From Candidatus Hydrogenedentota bacterium (GTDB taxonomy: Bacteria > UBA8481 > J006): a DNA stretch of 7,732 nucleotides. Positions 1 to 7,028 of this stretch are shown in pieces (the stretch's first letter is position 1; each line of letters opens with the position of its first letter). The notes under the pieces are model-generated. The model saw nothing but the letters and a program-made list of their open reading frames with translations. It did not search any database and was not told the DNA's origin. The stretch is taken from assembly GCA_003697085.1 (NCBI GenBank), contig RFFU01000119.1, positions 1 to 7,732 on the forward strand, written 5' to 3'. Made by a program: the position numbers and the translations under genes.

Positions 1-40
1 CGGGGTGCCAATCGGCCCACGGGGCGGGATATCCTATCGA

Positions 41-76
41 GGGGATTCCTCGGCGCCAAGGCGCCTCGGAATGACA
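41..76 (+). repeat. Palindromic intergenic repeat, copy 1
   Basis: The element has outer arms ATTCC (45-49) and GGAAT (68-72) around a hairpin of GGCGCC (52-57), AA and GGCGCC (60-65). It begins GGGGATTCCTCG and ends CTCGGAATGACA. The same ends occur in reverse orientation at 7029-7066, around a different hairpin core. It lies outside any gene, so it is best called a REP-like or small non-autonomous palindromic element. It could also act as a hairpin at the end of an upstream gene that is not in the window, but no T-run follows it. Confidence 0.75.
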
Positions 77-119
77 ATGGCGGTGCCTGTGCATTTCCAA
101 AAAGTGCGATCGGACTGGG

Positions 120-148
120 TTGTCATTTGGGGGGCGAGATGGTAAAAA
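120..148 (+). promoter_or_regulatory. Candidate sigma70-type promoter for the tRNA (and perhaps the operon)
   Basis: TTGTCA at 120-125 matches the -35 consensus at five of six bases. It is separated by 17 bases from TAAAAA at 143-148, which matches the -10 consensus at four of six. Transcription would start near 155, about ten bases before the mature tRNA 5' end, a normal short leader. An inverted repeat TGTCAT (121-126) / ATGACA (150-155) overlaps the promoter and could be an operator or chance. The call rests on consensus match and position only. Confidence 0.45.
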
Positions 149-165
149 GATGACATTGTTCGGGG

Positions 166-249
166 GCCGAGGTGGCGGAACTGGCAGACGCGCTAGATTC
201 AGGATCTAGTGGTGGCAACACCGTGCGGGTTCAAATCCCGCCCTCGGCA
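166..249 (+). tRNA. trnL-CAG: tRNA-Leu, anticodon CAG
   Basis: This is a complete class II tRNA of 84 bases. The acceptor stem pairs GCCGAGG (166-172) with CCTCGGC (242-248), with discriminator A249. The D stem pairs GCG (175-177) with CGC (189-191). The anticodon stem CTAGA/TCTAG (193-197, 205-209) holds the loop with CAG at 200-202. The long variable arm is GGTG-GCAA-CACC (211-222). The T arm is GCGGG-TTCAAAT-CCCGC (225-241). The discriminator A and long variable arm fit leucine. It decodes CUG codons. CCA is not encoded (bases 250-252 are CGT), so it must be added after transcription. A downstream membrane-transport operon starts 56 bases later on the same strand. Confidence 0.97.
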
Positions 250-305
250 CGTCGAGACTTCGCGGGCCGTGTTCGCCGCGGGTGTCCTGTATTGATCGGA
301 AGGAA

Positions 306-1073
306 ATGGATTTCACTCTCTTCAAGGGCCTCATTTTGGCCGCGGCGGGATTTCTGGCCGGTCTGGGAAATTCCCTCGTCGGCGGTGGATCGATGGTCTC
401 GTTGCCGGCCCTCTTCCTCGTCGGTCTCCCGTCCGCGACGGCGATCGGGACGAATCGGGCGGCGATCGTGGTCTTGAGTGTGAGCGCGGCGTTGGGATTC
501 CGCCGCGAAGGGCACTTTCACTGGAGGGAAGCGGCCGGGCCGGCTTCGGCAGCCGGACTCGGCGGAATCGTCGGCGCCTTCATTACGGTTTCTCTTCCCG
601 GAAGGATCCTCGACGGTGTCGTTCTGGCGATCTTCTATCTCTTCACAATTTTTCTCTTCGTCGATCCCTTCCGCCGCTGGGATCTCGATCACGTCGGGCG
701 CAAGGTGAATTCCCCCGCGATCTTTTATCCCACCGTCTTTCTCCTTGGGTTCTACGGTGGCTTCTTCGGAGTGGCGGTCAGCACGTTGACGATCATCTTT
801 TTCAAAACGGTGCGCGGTTGGGATACCTTCAAAAGCATCAGCGTGACCCAGGCGAACCTCTTTTTCCTCTCCGTTACCGCCACGATCCTCTTCGTTTCGC
901 GGGGAAAGGTCGCCTTTCCCTTCGCGGCTTTCCTGGCGGCGGGGATGGCTTTGGGCGGAACGGTCGGCCCGAAGATCGCCGTTCGGATCGGGGAGAGACG
1001 CGTCAATCTTCTTCTGAAGATCCTCGTCCTTTTTCTCGTTACGCGTCTTACGCTTCGGTACCTCGGAAAATGA
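306..1073 (+). CDS. TauE/SafE family membrane protein (putative anion exporter)
   Basis: This 255-residue polytopic inner-membrane protein belongs to the TauE/SafE family, whose studied members export sulfite, sulfoacetate or related anions. The family hallmarks are visible. A first hydrophobic helix contains GFLAGLGNSLVGGGS (about 15-29) and leads into a proline (P34). AIGTNRAA lies at 46-53. The second half of the internal duplication starts with GFYGGFFG (148-155), and a late glycine-rich stretch AAGMALGGTVGP precedes IGERR. Length and about eight hydrophobic segments fit the family. I chose ATG at 306 because GGAAGG lies just upstream and the protein starts directly into the first helix. 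A GTG at 282 would add eight residues but has no Shine-Dalgarno. The stop overlaps the start of the solute-binding protein gene by four bases (ATGA), so the two are coupled. Family membership is firm. The transported ion is unknown: sulfur oxyanions are the family precedent, and no substrate-specific residue can be read here. Confidence 0.9.
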   Translation: MDFTLFKGLILAAAGFLAGLGNSLVGGGSMVSLPALFLVGLPSATAIGTNRAAIVVLSVSAALGFRREGHFHWREAAGPASAAGLGGIVGAFITVSLPGRILDGVVLAIFYLFTIFLFVDPFRRWDLDHVGRKVNSPAIFYPTVFLLGFYGGFFGVAVSTLTIIFFKTVRGWDTFKSISVTQANLFFLSVTATILFVSRGKVAFPFAAFLAAGMALGGTVGPKIAVRIGERRVNLLLKILVLFLVTRLTLRYLGK

Positions 1074-3064
1074 AGGGGAAGTTCGCGCGTCGTTATTTTC
1101 GTTCCAACCCCCTTTTTCTCCTCGCCGTTCCGCTTCTCTTTGGCGTGGCGGGTTTCCTTCTCTCGTGTGGAACGAATCCCTATCCGCGGGAAGAGACCTC
1201 GGGACACACCTACTACACCAGTTACGCCGATCCCCCCAAGCACCTCGATCCGGCCGTCTCCTATTATTCCTACGAGGCTACGATTGTCGATCACATCTAT
1301 GAAACGCTCTATCAATACCATTATCTCAAGAGACCCTACGAGTTGACACCTCTCCTGGCGGAGACGATGCCGAAGGTCATTTATGTGAAGTATCCGGACG
1401 GCGATCGCGTTCGCTATCGCATTCGAATCCGCGACGATGTGCTTTATCACGAGGATCCATGCTTTACGGTTTCAAAAGAATGGGGAGGACGAACGCGCGC
1501 CGTCAGGGCCGCCGATTTCGTTACCGCCTTCAAACGTCTGGCGGATCCACGGGTTCCCTGTCCGATCCGCCCGATCCTATCGGGTGTTATCGTGGGAATG
1601 AAAGGATTCACGGAGGCGAACAAGGACCGCGCGAGGACGGATTACGATCTTCCTTTGGAGGGAGTCCAGGCGCCGGATTCGAGAACACTTGAGATCGAAT
1701 TGCTCCGTCCCTACCCGCAGATACGTTATTGGCTGGCGATGCACTTCACCAGTCCGATACCGCAGGAAGCGTTGGAGTATTACAACGGGGAGGAAGGTCG
1801 CGGGACGCTCGATCGCCATCCCGTGGGGACGGGACCGTTCCGAATGACGGAGTGGGTTCGGCGCCAGCGGATCGTCCTGGAGAAGAACAGCCGGTACCAC
1901 GAGGAGTGCTATCCTTCGGAAGGGGAGCCGGGGGACGAAGAAGCGGGGTTGCTTCGGGATGCGGGGAAGCGGCTTCCGCTGCTCGACCGGATCGTTCTCT
2001 CGTACGAGGTGGAATCGATTCCGCGTTGGCGGAAATTTTTACAGGGGTGGTACGATGCGACGGGGTTGGCGCGCGAGACCTTCGATCAGGTCGTGACGAA
2101 GAGGGGGGAATTGGCGGCGCCGATGGCCGTGCGCGGAGTCAGGCTCCACAAGGCCGTCGAACCCGCCATCTATTATTTTGCTTTCAATATGAACGATTCA
2201 GTCGTAGGCGGCTCGAGCCGATCGGCTCGAAAACTGCGCCAGGCGCTCTCAGCCGTCTTTGATACGGAACGCTTCCTCCGAATCTTCCTCAACGGCCGCG
2301 GGATTCCGGCTCAGGAGATCGTCCCTCCGGGAATCTTCGGGCATCAGGGCGATACGAATCCGTTTCACGGCCGCAATCTTGCGCTTGCGAAACGCCTCAT
2401 TCGAGAAGCCGGCTATCCCGACGGAATCGATCCGGCCACGGGGCGGCCGCTGGTATTGACCTTCGACAATGCGATGAACAACGCTTCCAGCCGCCCGCAA
2501 CTGCAATTCATCAAGGAACAGTTCGAGGCGCTGGGGATTCGTTTGGAATTGCGCACGACGGACCTCAATACCTTCCGGTCCAAGGTTCGAGCGGGCAATT
2601 ATCAGATCATCCTTTCCGGTTGGATCCTCGATTACCCCGATCCCGAAAATGTTCTCTTTCTTCTCGAGGGATCGCAGAGCACGATCCCATTCGGGGGAGA
2701 GAACCGAGCCAACTACAGGAATGCCGAGTACGACCGGCTCTATGCAAAGATCGCGGAGATGGAAAACGGCGAAGAGCGGTTCCGTTTGATCGGACGAATG
2801 ACAAATCTCGTGCGAAGAGACGTGCCGTGGATTCCGATCTTTTTCAACGAAAGTTACGCCCTGACCCATTCTTGGTGCCGGAATTTCAAGATGGCTCCGA
2901 TCCTCAACAACGCCTTGAAGTACCGCGACGTCGATCCCGAGAAGCGGCGGGCGTATCAGGAAAAATATGCTTCGCCGCGAAGGGCTCCTCTGTTCTTCCT
3001 TCTGGTCCTTCTTCTGGCGCTTCCGATCGCGGGGTATCTTTCGGTGAAGCGGCGGGAGGGCTGA
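1070..3064 (+). CDS. Family 5 solute-binding lipoprotein (peptide-type ABC importer) with a C-terminal membrane segment
   Basis: This 664-residue protein is the ligand-capturing subunit of the importer encoded downstream. Residues 1-33 form a lipoprotein signal: basic start (KGKFARR), hydrophobic core, then lipobox LLSC with Cys33 as the lipidated residue. The mature part follows the SBP_bac_5 pattern: an early LDPAVSYYSYEA stretch and IYETLYQYHYL, a GTGPFRM motif, FAFNMN, a REAGYPDG motif before an LTFDN strand, then LGIRLELR and SGWILDYPDPEN. Unusually, it ends in about 21 hydrophobic residues (639-659, APLFF to GYLSV) capped by KRREG, a typical stop-transfer helix. The protein is therefore longer than most family members and would be held at both ends. 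The start at 1070 overlaps the TauE stop and places the signal peptide correctly; in-frame sequence further upstream is a shadow of TauE. The first permease starts 2 bases after its stop. Related family 5 proteins bind peptides, nickel, haem or sugars, so the ligand cannot be named. Confidence 0.93.
   Translation: MKGKFARRYFRSNPLFLLAVPLLFGVAGFLLSCGTNPYPREETSGHTYYTSYADPPKHLDPAVSYYSYEATIVDHIYETLYQYHYLKRPYELTPLLAETMPKVIYVKYPDGDRVRYRIRIRDDVLYHEDPCFTVSKEWGGRTRAVRAADFVTAFKRLADPRVPCPIRPILSGVIVGMKGFTEANKDRARTDYDLPLEGVQAPDSRTLEIELLRPYPQIRYWLAMHFTSPIPQEALEYYNGEEGRGTLDRHPVGTGPFRMTEWVRRQRIVLEKNSRYHEECYPSEGEPGDEEAGLLRDAGKRLPLLDRIVLSYEVESIPRWRKFLQGWYDATGLARETFDQVVTKRGELAAPMAVRGVRLHKAVEPAIYYFAFNMNDSVVGGSSRSARKLRQALSAVFDTERFLRIFLNGRGIPAQEIVPPGIFGHQGDTNPFHGRNLALAKRLIREAGYPDGIDPATGRPLVLTFDNAMNNASSRPQLQFIKEQFEALGIRLELRTTDLNTFRSKVRAGNYQIILSGWILDYPDPENVLFLLEGSQSTIPFGGENRANYRNAEYDRLYAKIAEMENGEERFRLIGRMTNLVRRDVPWIPIFFNESYALTHSWCRNFKMAPILNNALKYRDVDPEKRRAYQEKYASPRRAPLFFLLVLLLALPIAGYLSVKRREG
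3054..3060 (+). promoter_or_regulatory. Shine-Dalgarno for the first permease
   Basis: GGGAGGG lies six bases before the ATG at 3067 and inside the last codons of the solute-binding protein gene. It is the strongest ribosome-binding site in the operon. It fixes the permease start and rejects the longer in-frame extension upstream. Confidence 0.6.
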
Positions 3065-3066
3065 GA

Positions 3067-4047
3067 ATGGGCGCGTACGTTATCCGGAGAATTCTCTACG
3101 CGGTTCCCGTGATCCTGGGGGTTCTCGTGCTCATCTTCCTTCTCTTCTTCGTTTACGCGGGGGGGGCGCAGAACATCGCGCGGCAGGTCTTGGGGGAGAA
3201 GGTCCGCAAGGAAGCGATCGAGGAATGGATCGCCGCAAAAGGGCTTGATAAGCCTCTCTGGTATAACCCCCGTGCTTCCGGTCTCGGCCGGTTTGAGGAG
3301 ACACTCTTTTATGCGCATATGCACGATATGTTGACACTGAATTTCGGGAAATCGTGGAGGGACGGTGATGATATTCTCGAAAAGATTCTGCGCCGCGCCC
3401 CGGCTTCTCTTTCCGTTGCGGTGCCGACCTTTCTAGCGGGGTTGGGAGCCTCGGTCTTCTTTTCCCTCTATTTGGCCTTTGTTCGCGAGACGTGGATCGA
3501 TCGCTTCGGAACCGTGACCTGCGTCGCCATGATGTCGCTTTCGATTCTGATCTACATCATCGCCGGTCAAGCGCTCTTTGCGATCGTGCTGAGGTGGTTC
3601 CCCGTTTCCGGGTATAGGCCCCTGCCTCTGGGGGGACGTTTCATTGCTCTGCCCGTCCTGGTCGGAACACTTGCGGGCTTAGGGGGGGCGATCCGCTTCG
3701 GTCGGACGATTATGCTCGAGGAGATCAGCCGGGAATATGTCCGCGCGGCCCGGGCGCGCGGGTTAAGTGAGTCGCGAATTCTCGGAATCCATGTTCTCAA
3801 GAACGCGATGATTCCTCTTCTGACCAGCGCCGTGCTCTCGCTACCGCTTCTCATCCTCGGGTCGCTGCTCATCGAGAACTTCTACGGCATTCCGGGCCTC
3901 GGCTCGATGGGCATCGAGGCCATCCAGGCGAACGACTTTATGGAACTGCGGGCGTTGACCTTCATCACGGCCGTCCTCTACCAGATCGGCCTTATCCTGA
4001 CCGATATCTCTTACACGCTCGTCGATCCGCGATTGAGGTTGCGGTGA
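3067..4047 (+). CDS. ABC importer permease, DppB/OppB family
   Basis: This 326-residue inner-membrane permease is one half of the import channel. It starts MGAYVIRRILYAVPVILGVLVLIFLLFF, the usual DppB-type opening of a basic-aromatic start and first helix. It then has a periplasmic loop with KGLDKPL and NFGKSW, followed by five further hydrophobic segments. The cytoplasmic EAA loop that docks on the ATPase is clear at 223-233 (EYVRAARARGL) and continues into LKNAMIPLL. The C-terminus IGLILTDISYTLVDPRLRLR is the family ending. The PGDP-like motif that normally follows helix 1 is absent; AGGAQNIA stands there, so this is a divergent branch. Its stop overlaps the next permease start (TGATG). It should pair with the second permease and with the ATPases encoded at 5105 and 6124. 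Confidence 0.93.
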   Translation: MGAYVIRRILYAVPVILGVLVLIFLLFFVYAGGAQNIARQVLGEKVRKEAIEEWIAAKGLDKPLWYNPRASGLGRFEETLFYAHMHDMLTLNFGKSWRDGDDILEKILRRAPASLSVAVPTFLAGLGASVFFSLYLAFVRETWIDRFGTVTCVAMMSLSILIYIIAGQALFAIVLRWFPVSGYRPLPLGGRFIALPVLVGTLAGLGGAIRFGRTIMLEEISREYVRAARARGLSESRILGIHVLKNAMIPLLTSAVLSLPLLILGSLLIENFYGIPGLGSMGIEAIQANDFMELRALTFITAVLYQIGLILTDISYTLVDPRLRLR

Positions 4048-5108
4048 TGAAGGCTCTCTTCTCGAATCCGTTCCTCCTCGATTCCGTTCGTTCAATGGCG
4101 GAGGTCGCTGTCGTCGTCGCAGCGTTGCTTTTTGGAACCGTACGGGTTCTCCGCCACCCGGTTGGGCGGGGGCGTCTCAAACAGATTTTCTCCTCACGGG
4201 GGGCGCGCGTCTCGTTCGGCGTGCTTCTCTTCTTCCTTCTCATTGCACTGCTCGATTCCATTCGGCTTCCGGTTTACGAGATTCGGGCCGGAGAGAGGAG
4301 GATCGTGAAGACGGAGACGCTCTTGGAGAAACTCTATCATCCGGCTCGGGAAGAGACGCTTTCCGCGCCGCTGGCAACCGTGACCCTGGAGGGATACCGT
4401 TCCCGGCCGCTGAAGGGACGGCATATACTCGGCACCGATTTGAACGGAAACGATGTGCTTCTCCAAGCGCTCAAGGGTGTCCGAACGGCGCTGATCATCG
4501 GAGGCCTCACCGTCGTGATCGTGATTCCGCTGGGGATTCTCTTCGGCGTCCTGGCCGGATATTTCGGCGGCCGTGTGGACGATCTCATCACGTATGTTTT
4601 CTCGACGATCGAAAGTGTTCCGGAGATTTTGTTACTGATCTGTCTGATGAAATTGATGGGGCAGGGACTGACCCAGTTGTGCATCGCGATGGGGATCACC
4701 ACGTGGGTGGGGCTCTGCCGCGTCGTGCGCGGAGAGACGCTGAAGCTGAGGGAACTTCCCTTCGTGCAAGCGGCGCGGGCCCTCGGCGCGGGGGCTTTTT
4801 CGATCCTTCGCCGCCATATTATTCCGAATGTGATGCATATCGTTCTGATTACGGCGATCCTGAGATTCTCCGGGCTGGTTCTTTCGGAAGCCATCCTTTC
4901 CTATCTGGGAATCGGTGTCGAACCGGGAACGGGATCGTGGGGCGCGATGATCGATCAAGCGCGAAACGATCTCGCGCGTGATCCCGTGGTGTGGTGGAGC
5001 GTAACGGCGGCGGGAACGATGCTTTTCATCTTGATTCTCGCCGCGAATGTCTTCGGAGATCGGGTCCGAGATGTTCTCGATCCCCGGCTCCAGGGACGGC
5101 GCGTATGA
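4047..5108 (+). CDS. ABC importer permease, DppC/OppC family, with an extra N-terminal helix
   Basis: This 353-residue inner-membrane permease is the partner of the gene before it. The family signature GTDLNGND at 129-136 corresponds to the usual GTDxxGRD. The EAA loop is FVQAARALGAG (239-249) followed by the characteristic RRHIIPN, then LSEAILSYLGIG and PGTGSWGAMI. The C-terminus is the usual NVFGDRVRDVLDPRL. The N-terminal part is odd: a hydrophobic segment near 18-34 (AEVAVVVAALLFGTVRV) precedes the usual first helix (VSFGVLLFFLLIALL), suggesting seven membrane spans instead of six. An ATG at 4047 with GAGG eight bases upstream is preferred to the GTG one codon earlier. The stop overlaps the first ATPase start by four bases (ATGA). 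Confidence 0.92.
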   Translation: MKALFSNPFLLDSVRSMAEVAVVVAALLFGTVRVLRHPVGRGRLKQIFSSRGARVSFGVLLFFLLIALLDSIRLPVYEIRAGERRIVKTETLLEKLYHPAREETLSAPLATVTLEGYRSRPLKGRHILGTDLNGNDVLLQALKGVRTALIIGGLTVVIVIPLGILFGVLAGYFGGRVDDLITYVFSTIESVPEILLLICLMKLMGQGLTQLCIAMGITTWVGLCRVVRGETLKLRELPFVQAARALGAGAFSILRRHIIPNVMHIVLITAILRFSGLVLSEAILSYLGIGVEPGTGSWGAMIDQARNDLARDPVVWWSVTAAGTMLFILILAANVFGDRVRDVLDPRLQGRRV

Positions 5109-6127
5109 GTCGGATCGATCCCCCCGGTGCGGAATCGACCCGCGGGCTTGCGATCGAAAACCTGCGTGTCGTCTTCGATACGAACGAGGGGCCCGCCGTG
5201 GGAGCCGATGGAGTCACGTTGGAGGTTCGACCGGGGGAGGCGGTTGCGTTGGTGGGCGAATCGGGATGTGGGAAGACCGTCACTGGCCTTTCGATCCTGC
5301 GCCTGCTTCCGCGACCTCCGGCGCGGATCGAAGCCGGCCGGATCCTTTTTGAGGGGGACGACCTCCTGAAATTCTCTTCGCGTGAGATGAGGCGTTTGCG
5401 CGGAGGGAAGATCGCGATGATTTTTCAGGAACCCTCCGTTTCGCTGAACCCCGTTCTTACCATCGGATTTCAGTTGAAGGAGACGCTGGCTCTTCACACC
5501 GGGCTTCGGGGGGCGGTTGCGGAGAAACGGGCTGCGGAATTGCTGGAAGAGGTGCGGATCCCGGAACCACGAAAGCGCCTCCGGTCCTATCCGCATGAAT
5601 TGTCGGGTGGAATGCAACAACGGGTGATGATCGCTTTGGCGCTGGCGGGCGAGCCGGAGTTGCTGGTGGCGGACGAACCGACGACGGCGCTCGATGTGAC
5701 GATTCAGGCCGAGATATTGAGCCTTTTGGATGACTTGCGCGCGCGACGGGGAATGGGACTGCTTTTGATCACCCATGATCTCTCGATCGTGGCCCGGCGC
5801 ACGAGTCGCCTCTATGTGATGTACGCGGCGCGGATCGTGGAGTCCGGGCCGACGGAGGACGTCTTGGCTTCTCCCCGGCATCCTTATACCAAGGCGCTGT
5901 TGGCGGCGGCACCGAGCCGAAGGCGAAGAGCGCGCGGGCTGGAGGTGATCGCCGGAACCGTGCCGCCGGCGAACCGTTATCCGAGCGGATGCCGCTTTCA
6001 TCCGCGTTGTCCCCGGGCGCACGAACGGTGCTCGCACGAACTTCCAGTGTGGGAAAAGACTGGGGAACGGGGAACGGCATGCTTCTATCCGGAGCCCTTA
6101 TCGGAGGAAAGGTCGGTCGAGGAATGA
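5105..6127 (+). CDS. ABC importer ATPase, DppD/OppD family, with C-terminal cysteine cluster
   Basis: This 340-residue cytoplasmic ATPase powers the importer. All nucleotide-binding motifs are intact: Walker A GESGCGKT (51-58), Q-loop Gln108 in FQEP, signature LSGGM (166-170), Walker B ending in Asp190 with catalytic Glu191 (ADEP), and switch His224 in THD. The oligopeptide-transporter C-terminal domain follows (RHPYTKALL, then IAGTVP), with four cysteines at 296, 302, 309 and 326 (C-x5-C-x6-C-x16-C). A crystal structure of a DppD homologue showed a [4Fe-4S] cluster on this conserved cysteine domain, so the same is likely here. The start at 5105 overlaps the permease stop. The end overlaps the second ATPase start by four bases. 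It should dimerise with that protein. Length is normal for DppD/OppD. Confidence 0.95.
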   Translation: MSRIDPPGAESTRGLAIENLRVVFDTNEGPAVGADGVTLEVRPGEAVALVGESGCGKTVTGLSILRLLPRPPARIEAGRILFEGDDLLKFSSREMRRLRGGKIAMIFQEPSVSLNPVLTIGFQLKETLALHTGLRGAVAEKRAAELLEEVRIPEPRKRLRSYPHELSGGMQQRVMIALALAGEPELLVADEPTTALDVTIQAEILSLLDDLRARRGMGLLLITHDLSIVARRTSRLYVMYAARIVESGPTEDVLASPRHPYTKALLAAAPSRRRRARGLEVIAGTVPPANRYPSGCRFHPRCPRAHERCSHELPVWEKTGERGTACFYPEPLSEERSVEE

Positions 6128-6939
6128 AGGACGGAGAGGCCGTCAGGAGCGAAGGTCGAGGCGAGGTATTGCTTACCGTGCGCGATCTCGTCGTCGAGTA
6201 TCCAGTGTACGGGGGAGTGATCAAACGTGTCGTCGATCGAGTAGCGGCTGTGCGCGGCGTTTCCTTCGAACTCCGGCGCGGAGAGGTGGTGGGTTTGGTC
6301 GGAGAATCGGGCTGTGGCAAGACGACGATCGCCAAGGCCTTGCTGGGATTGGCGCCGATTCGGCGCGGCGTGATACGATTCGGGAAGATAACGATACCGG
6401 GGGCGAATGCTTCGGAGGAGCGGTTCCTGAAGCAGCGGATTCAGATCGTCTTTCAGGATCCCTTCTCTTCCCTCGATCCGCGTATGTCGGTCTTCGAGAT
6501 CGTTTCGGAAGGCCTGCGGGTTCACGAGCCGGCGGAACGGAAGATTTATCGTCAACGGGTCAAGGAAGTTTTGGAAGCCGTCGGGTTGGAAAGAGCATTG
6601 ATGGATCGTTATCCGCATGAATTTTCGGGAGGGCAGAGGCAGAGGATTGCGATCGCGCGGGCGCTGGTGCTGCGGCCGGAGATCCTTCTCCTCGATGAAT
6701 CCGTCTCGGCTCTGGATGTGCTCGTTCAGGCCCAGATTCTCAATCTCCTCGAACGGCTCAAGAAGGAATTCGGTTTGACCTATCTCTTCATTACTCATGA
6801 CCTGGGGGTGGTGGAGTATCTCGCGGATAGGATTCTGGTGATGCACGACGGGCGGATTGTGGAGGCGGGGGACGTCGAGGAAATCTTCGATCGTCCTCGG
6901 TGCGATTATACGAAGCGGCTTCTGGCGGCGCGGCCGTAG
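6124..6939 (+). CDS. ABC importer ATPase, DppF/OppF family, short form
   Basis: This 271-residue cytoplasmic ATPase is the second of the pair. It has Walker A GESGCGKT (60-67), Q-loop Gln111 in FQDP, signature FSGGQ (167-171), Walker B ending in Asp191-Glu192-Ser193, and switch His225. The N-terminal VEYPVYGGVIKRVV insertion, with a bulky loop before the first core strand, is typical of OppF rather than OppD. It stops right after DYTKRLLAARP, so the C-terminal cysteine domain seen in its partner and in many OppF proteins (usually about 320 residues) is missing. No frameshift is evident: the frame ends at a TAG and the sequence beyond encodes no such domain. The ATG at 6124 overlaps the previous stop. 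GAGG sits only one base before the start and GGAGG about 17 bases before it, so initiation probably relies on coupling. This is the last gene of the operon. Confidence 0.94.
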   Translation: MKDGEAVRSEGRGEVLLTVRDLVVEYPVYGGVIKRVVDRVAAVRGVSFELRRGEVVGLVGESGCGKTTIAKALLGLAPIRRGVIRFGKITIPGANASEERFLKQRIQIVFQDPFSSLDPRMSVFEIVSEGLRVHEPAERKIYRQRVKEVLEAVGLERALMDRYPHEFSGGQRQRIAIARALVLRPEILLLDESVSALDVLVQAQILNLLERLKKEFGLTYLFITHDLGVVEYLADRILVMHDGRIVEAGDVEEIFDRPRCDYTKRLLAARP

Positions 6940-6980
6940 GTCGAAATGAGATCGCAGGTGTGGGATACCTTGCCCATAGA

Positions 6981-7011
6981 GCGCGAGGTTTTCAAACTGC
7001 GAAGGGCGGAT
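6981..7011 (+). repeat. Degenerate copy of the hairpin repeat at 7141-7170
   Basis: GCGCGAGGTTTTCAAACTGC followed by GAAGGGCGGAT aligns, with a few substitutions and single-base gaps, to the intact element at 7141-7170 (CGCAGGTT, CTCC, AACCTGCG, TAGGGCCGAT). The pairing arms are partly ruined, so it looks like an older decayed copy. It lies 41 bases after the last operon gene. Confidence 0.5.
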
Positions 7012-7028
7012 GAACCAAGCCCCTCGTT

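Noticed and set aside
261-280. Intrinsic terminator after the tRNA
   Set aside because: The CGCGG/CCGCG stem has only five pairs with a ten-base loop and no T-run follows.
231-692. 153-codon minus-strand open frame across the tRNA 3' end and TauE
   Set aside because: It is rich in charged residues with no recognisable motif and shadows the TauE/SafE frame, which has all the family hallmarks.
818-1069. N-terminal extension of the solute-binding protein reading frame
   Set aside because: It lies within the TauE/SafE gene in another frame, has no signal peptide, and would bury the lipobox about 117 residues in. The ATG at 1070 gives a proper lipoprotein start.
6124-6939. Second ATPase as a pseudogene because it is short
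   Set aside because: All ATPase motifs are intact and the frame is clean; only the optional C-terminal domain is missing.
306-6939. Frequent GATC and CGATCG words as methylation or uptake signals
   Set aside because: They follow from common Asp-GAT, Ile-ATC and Arg-CGx codons in these genes, and I see no spacing pattern.
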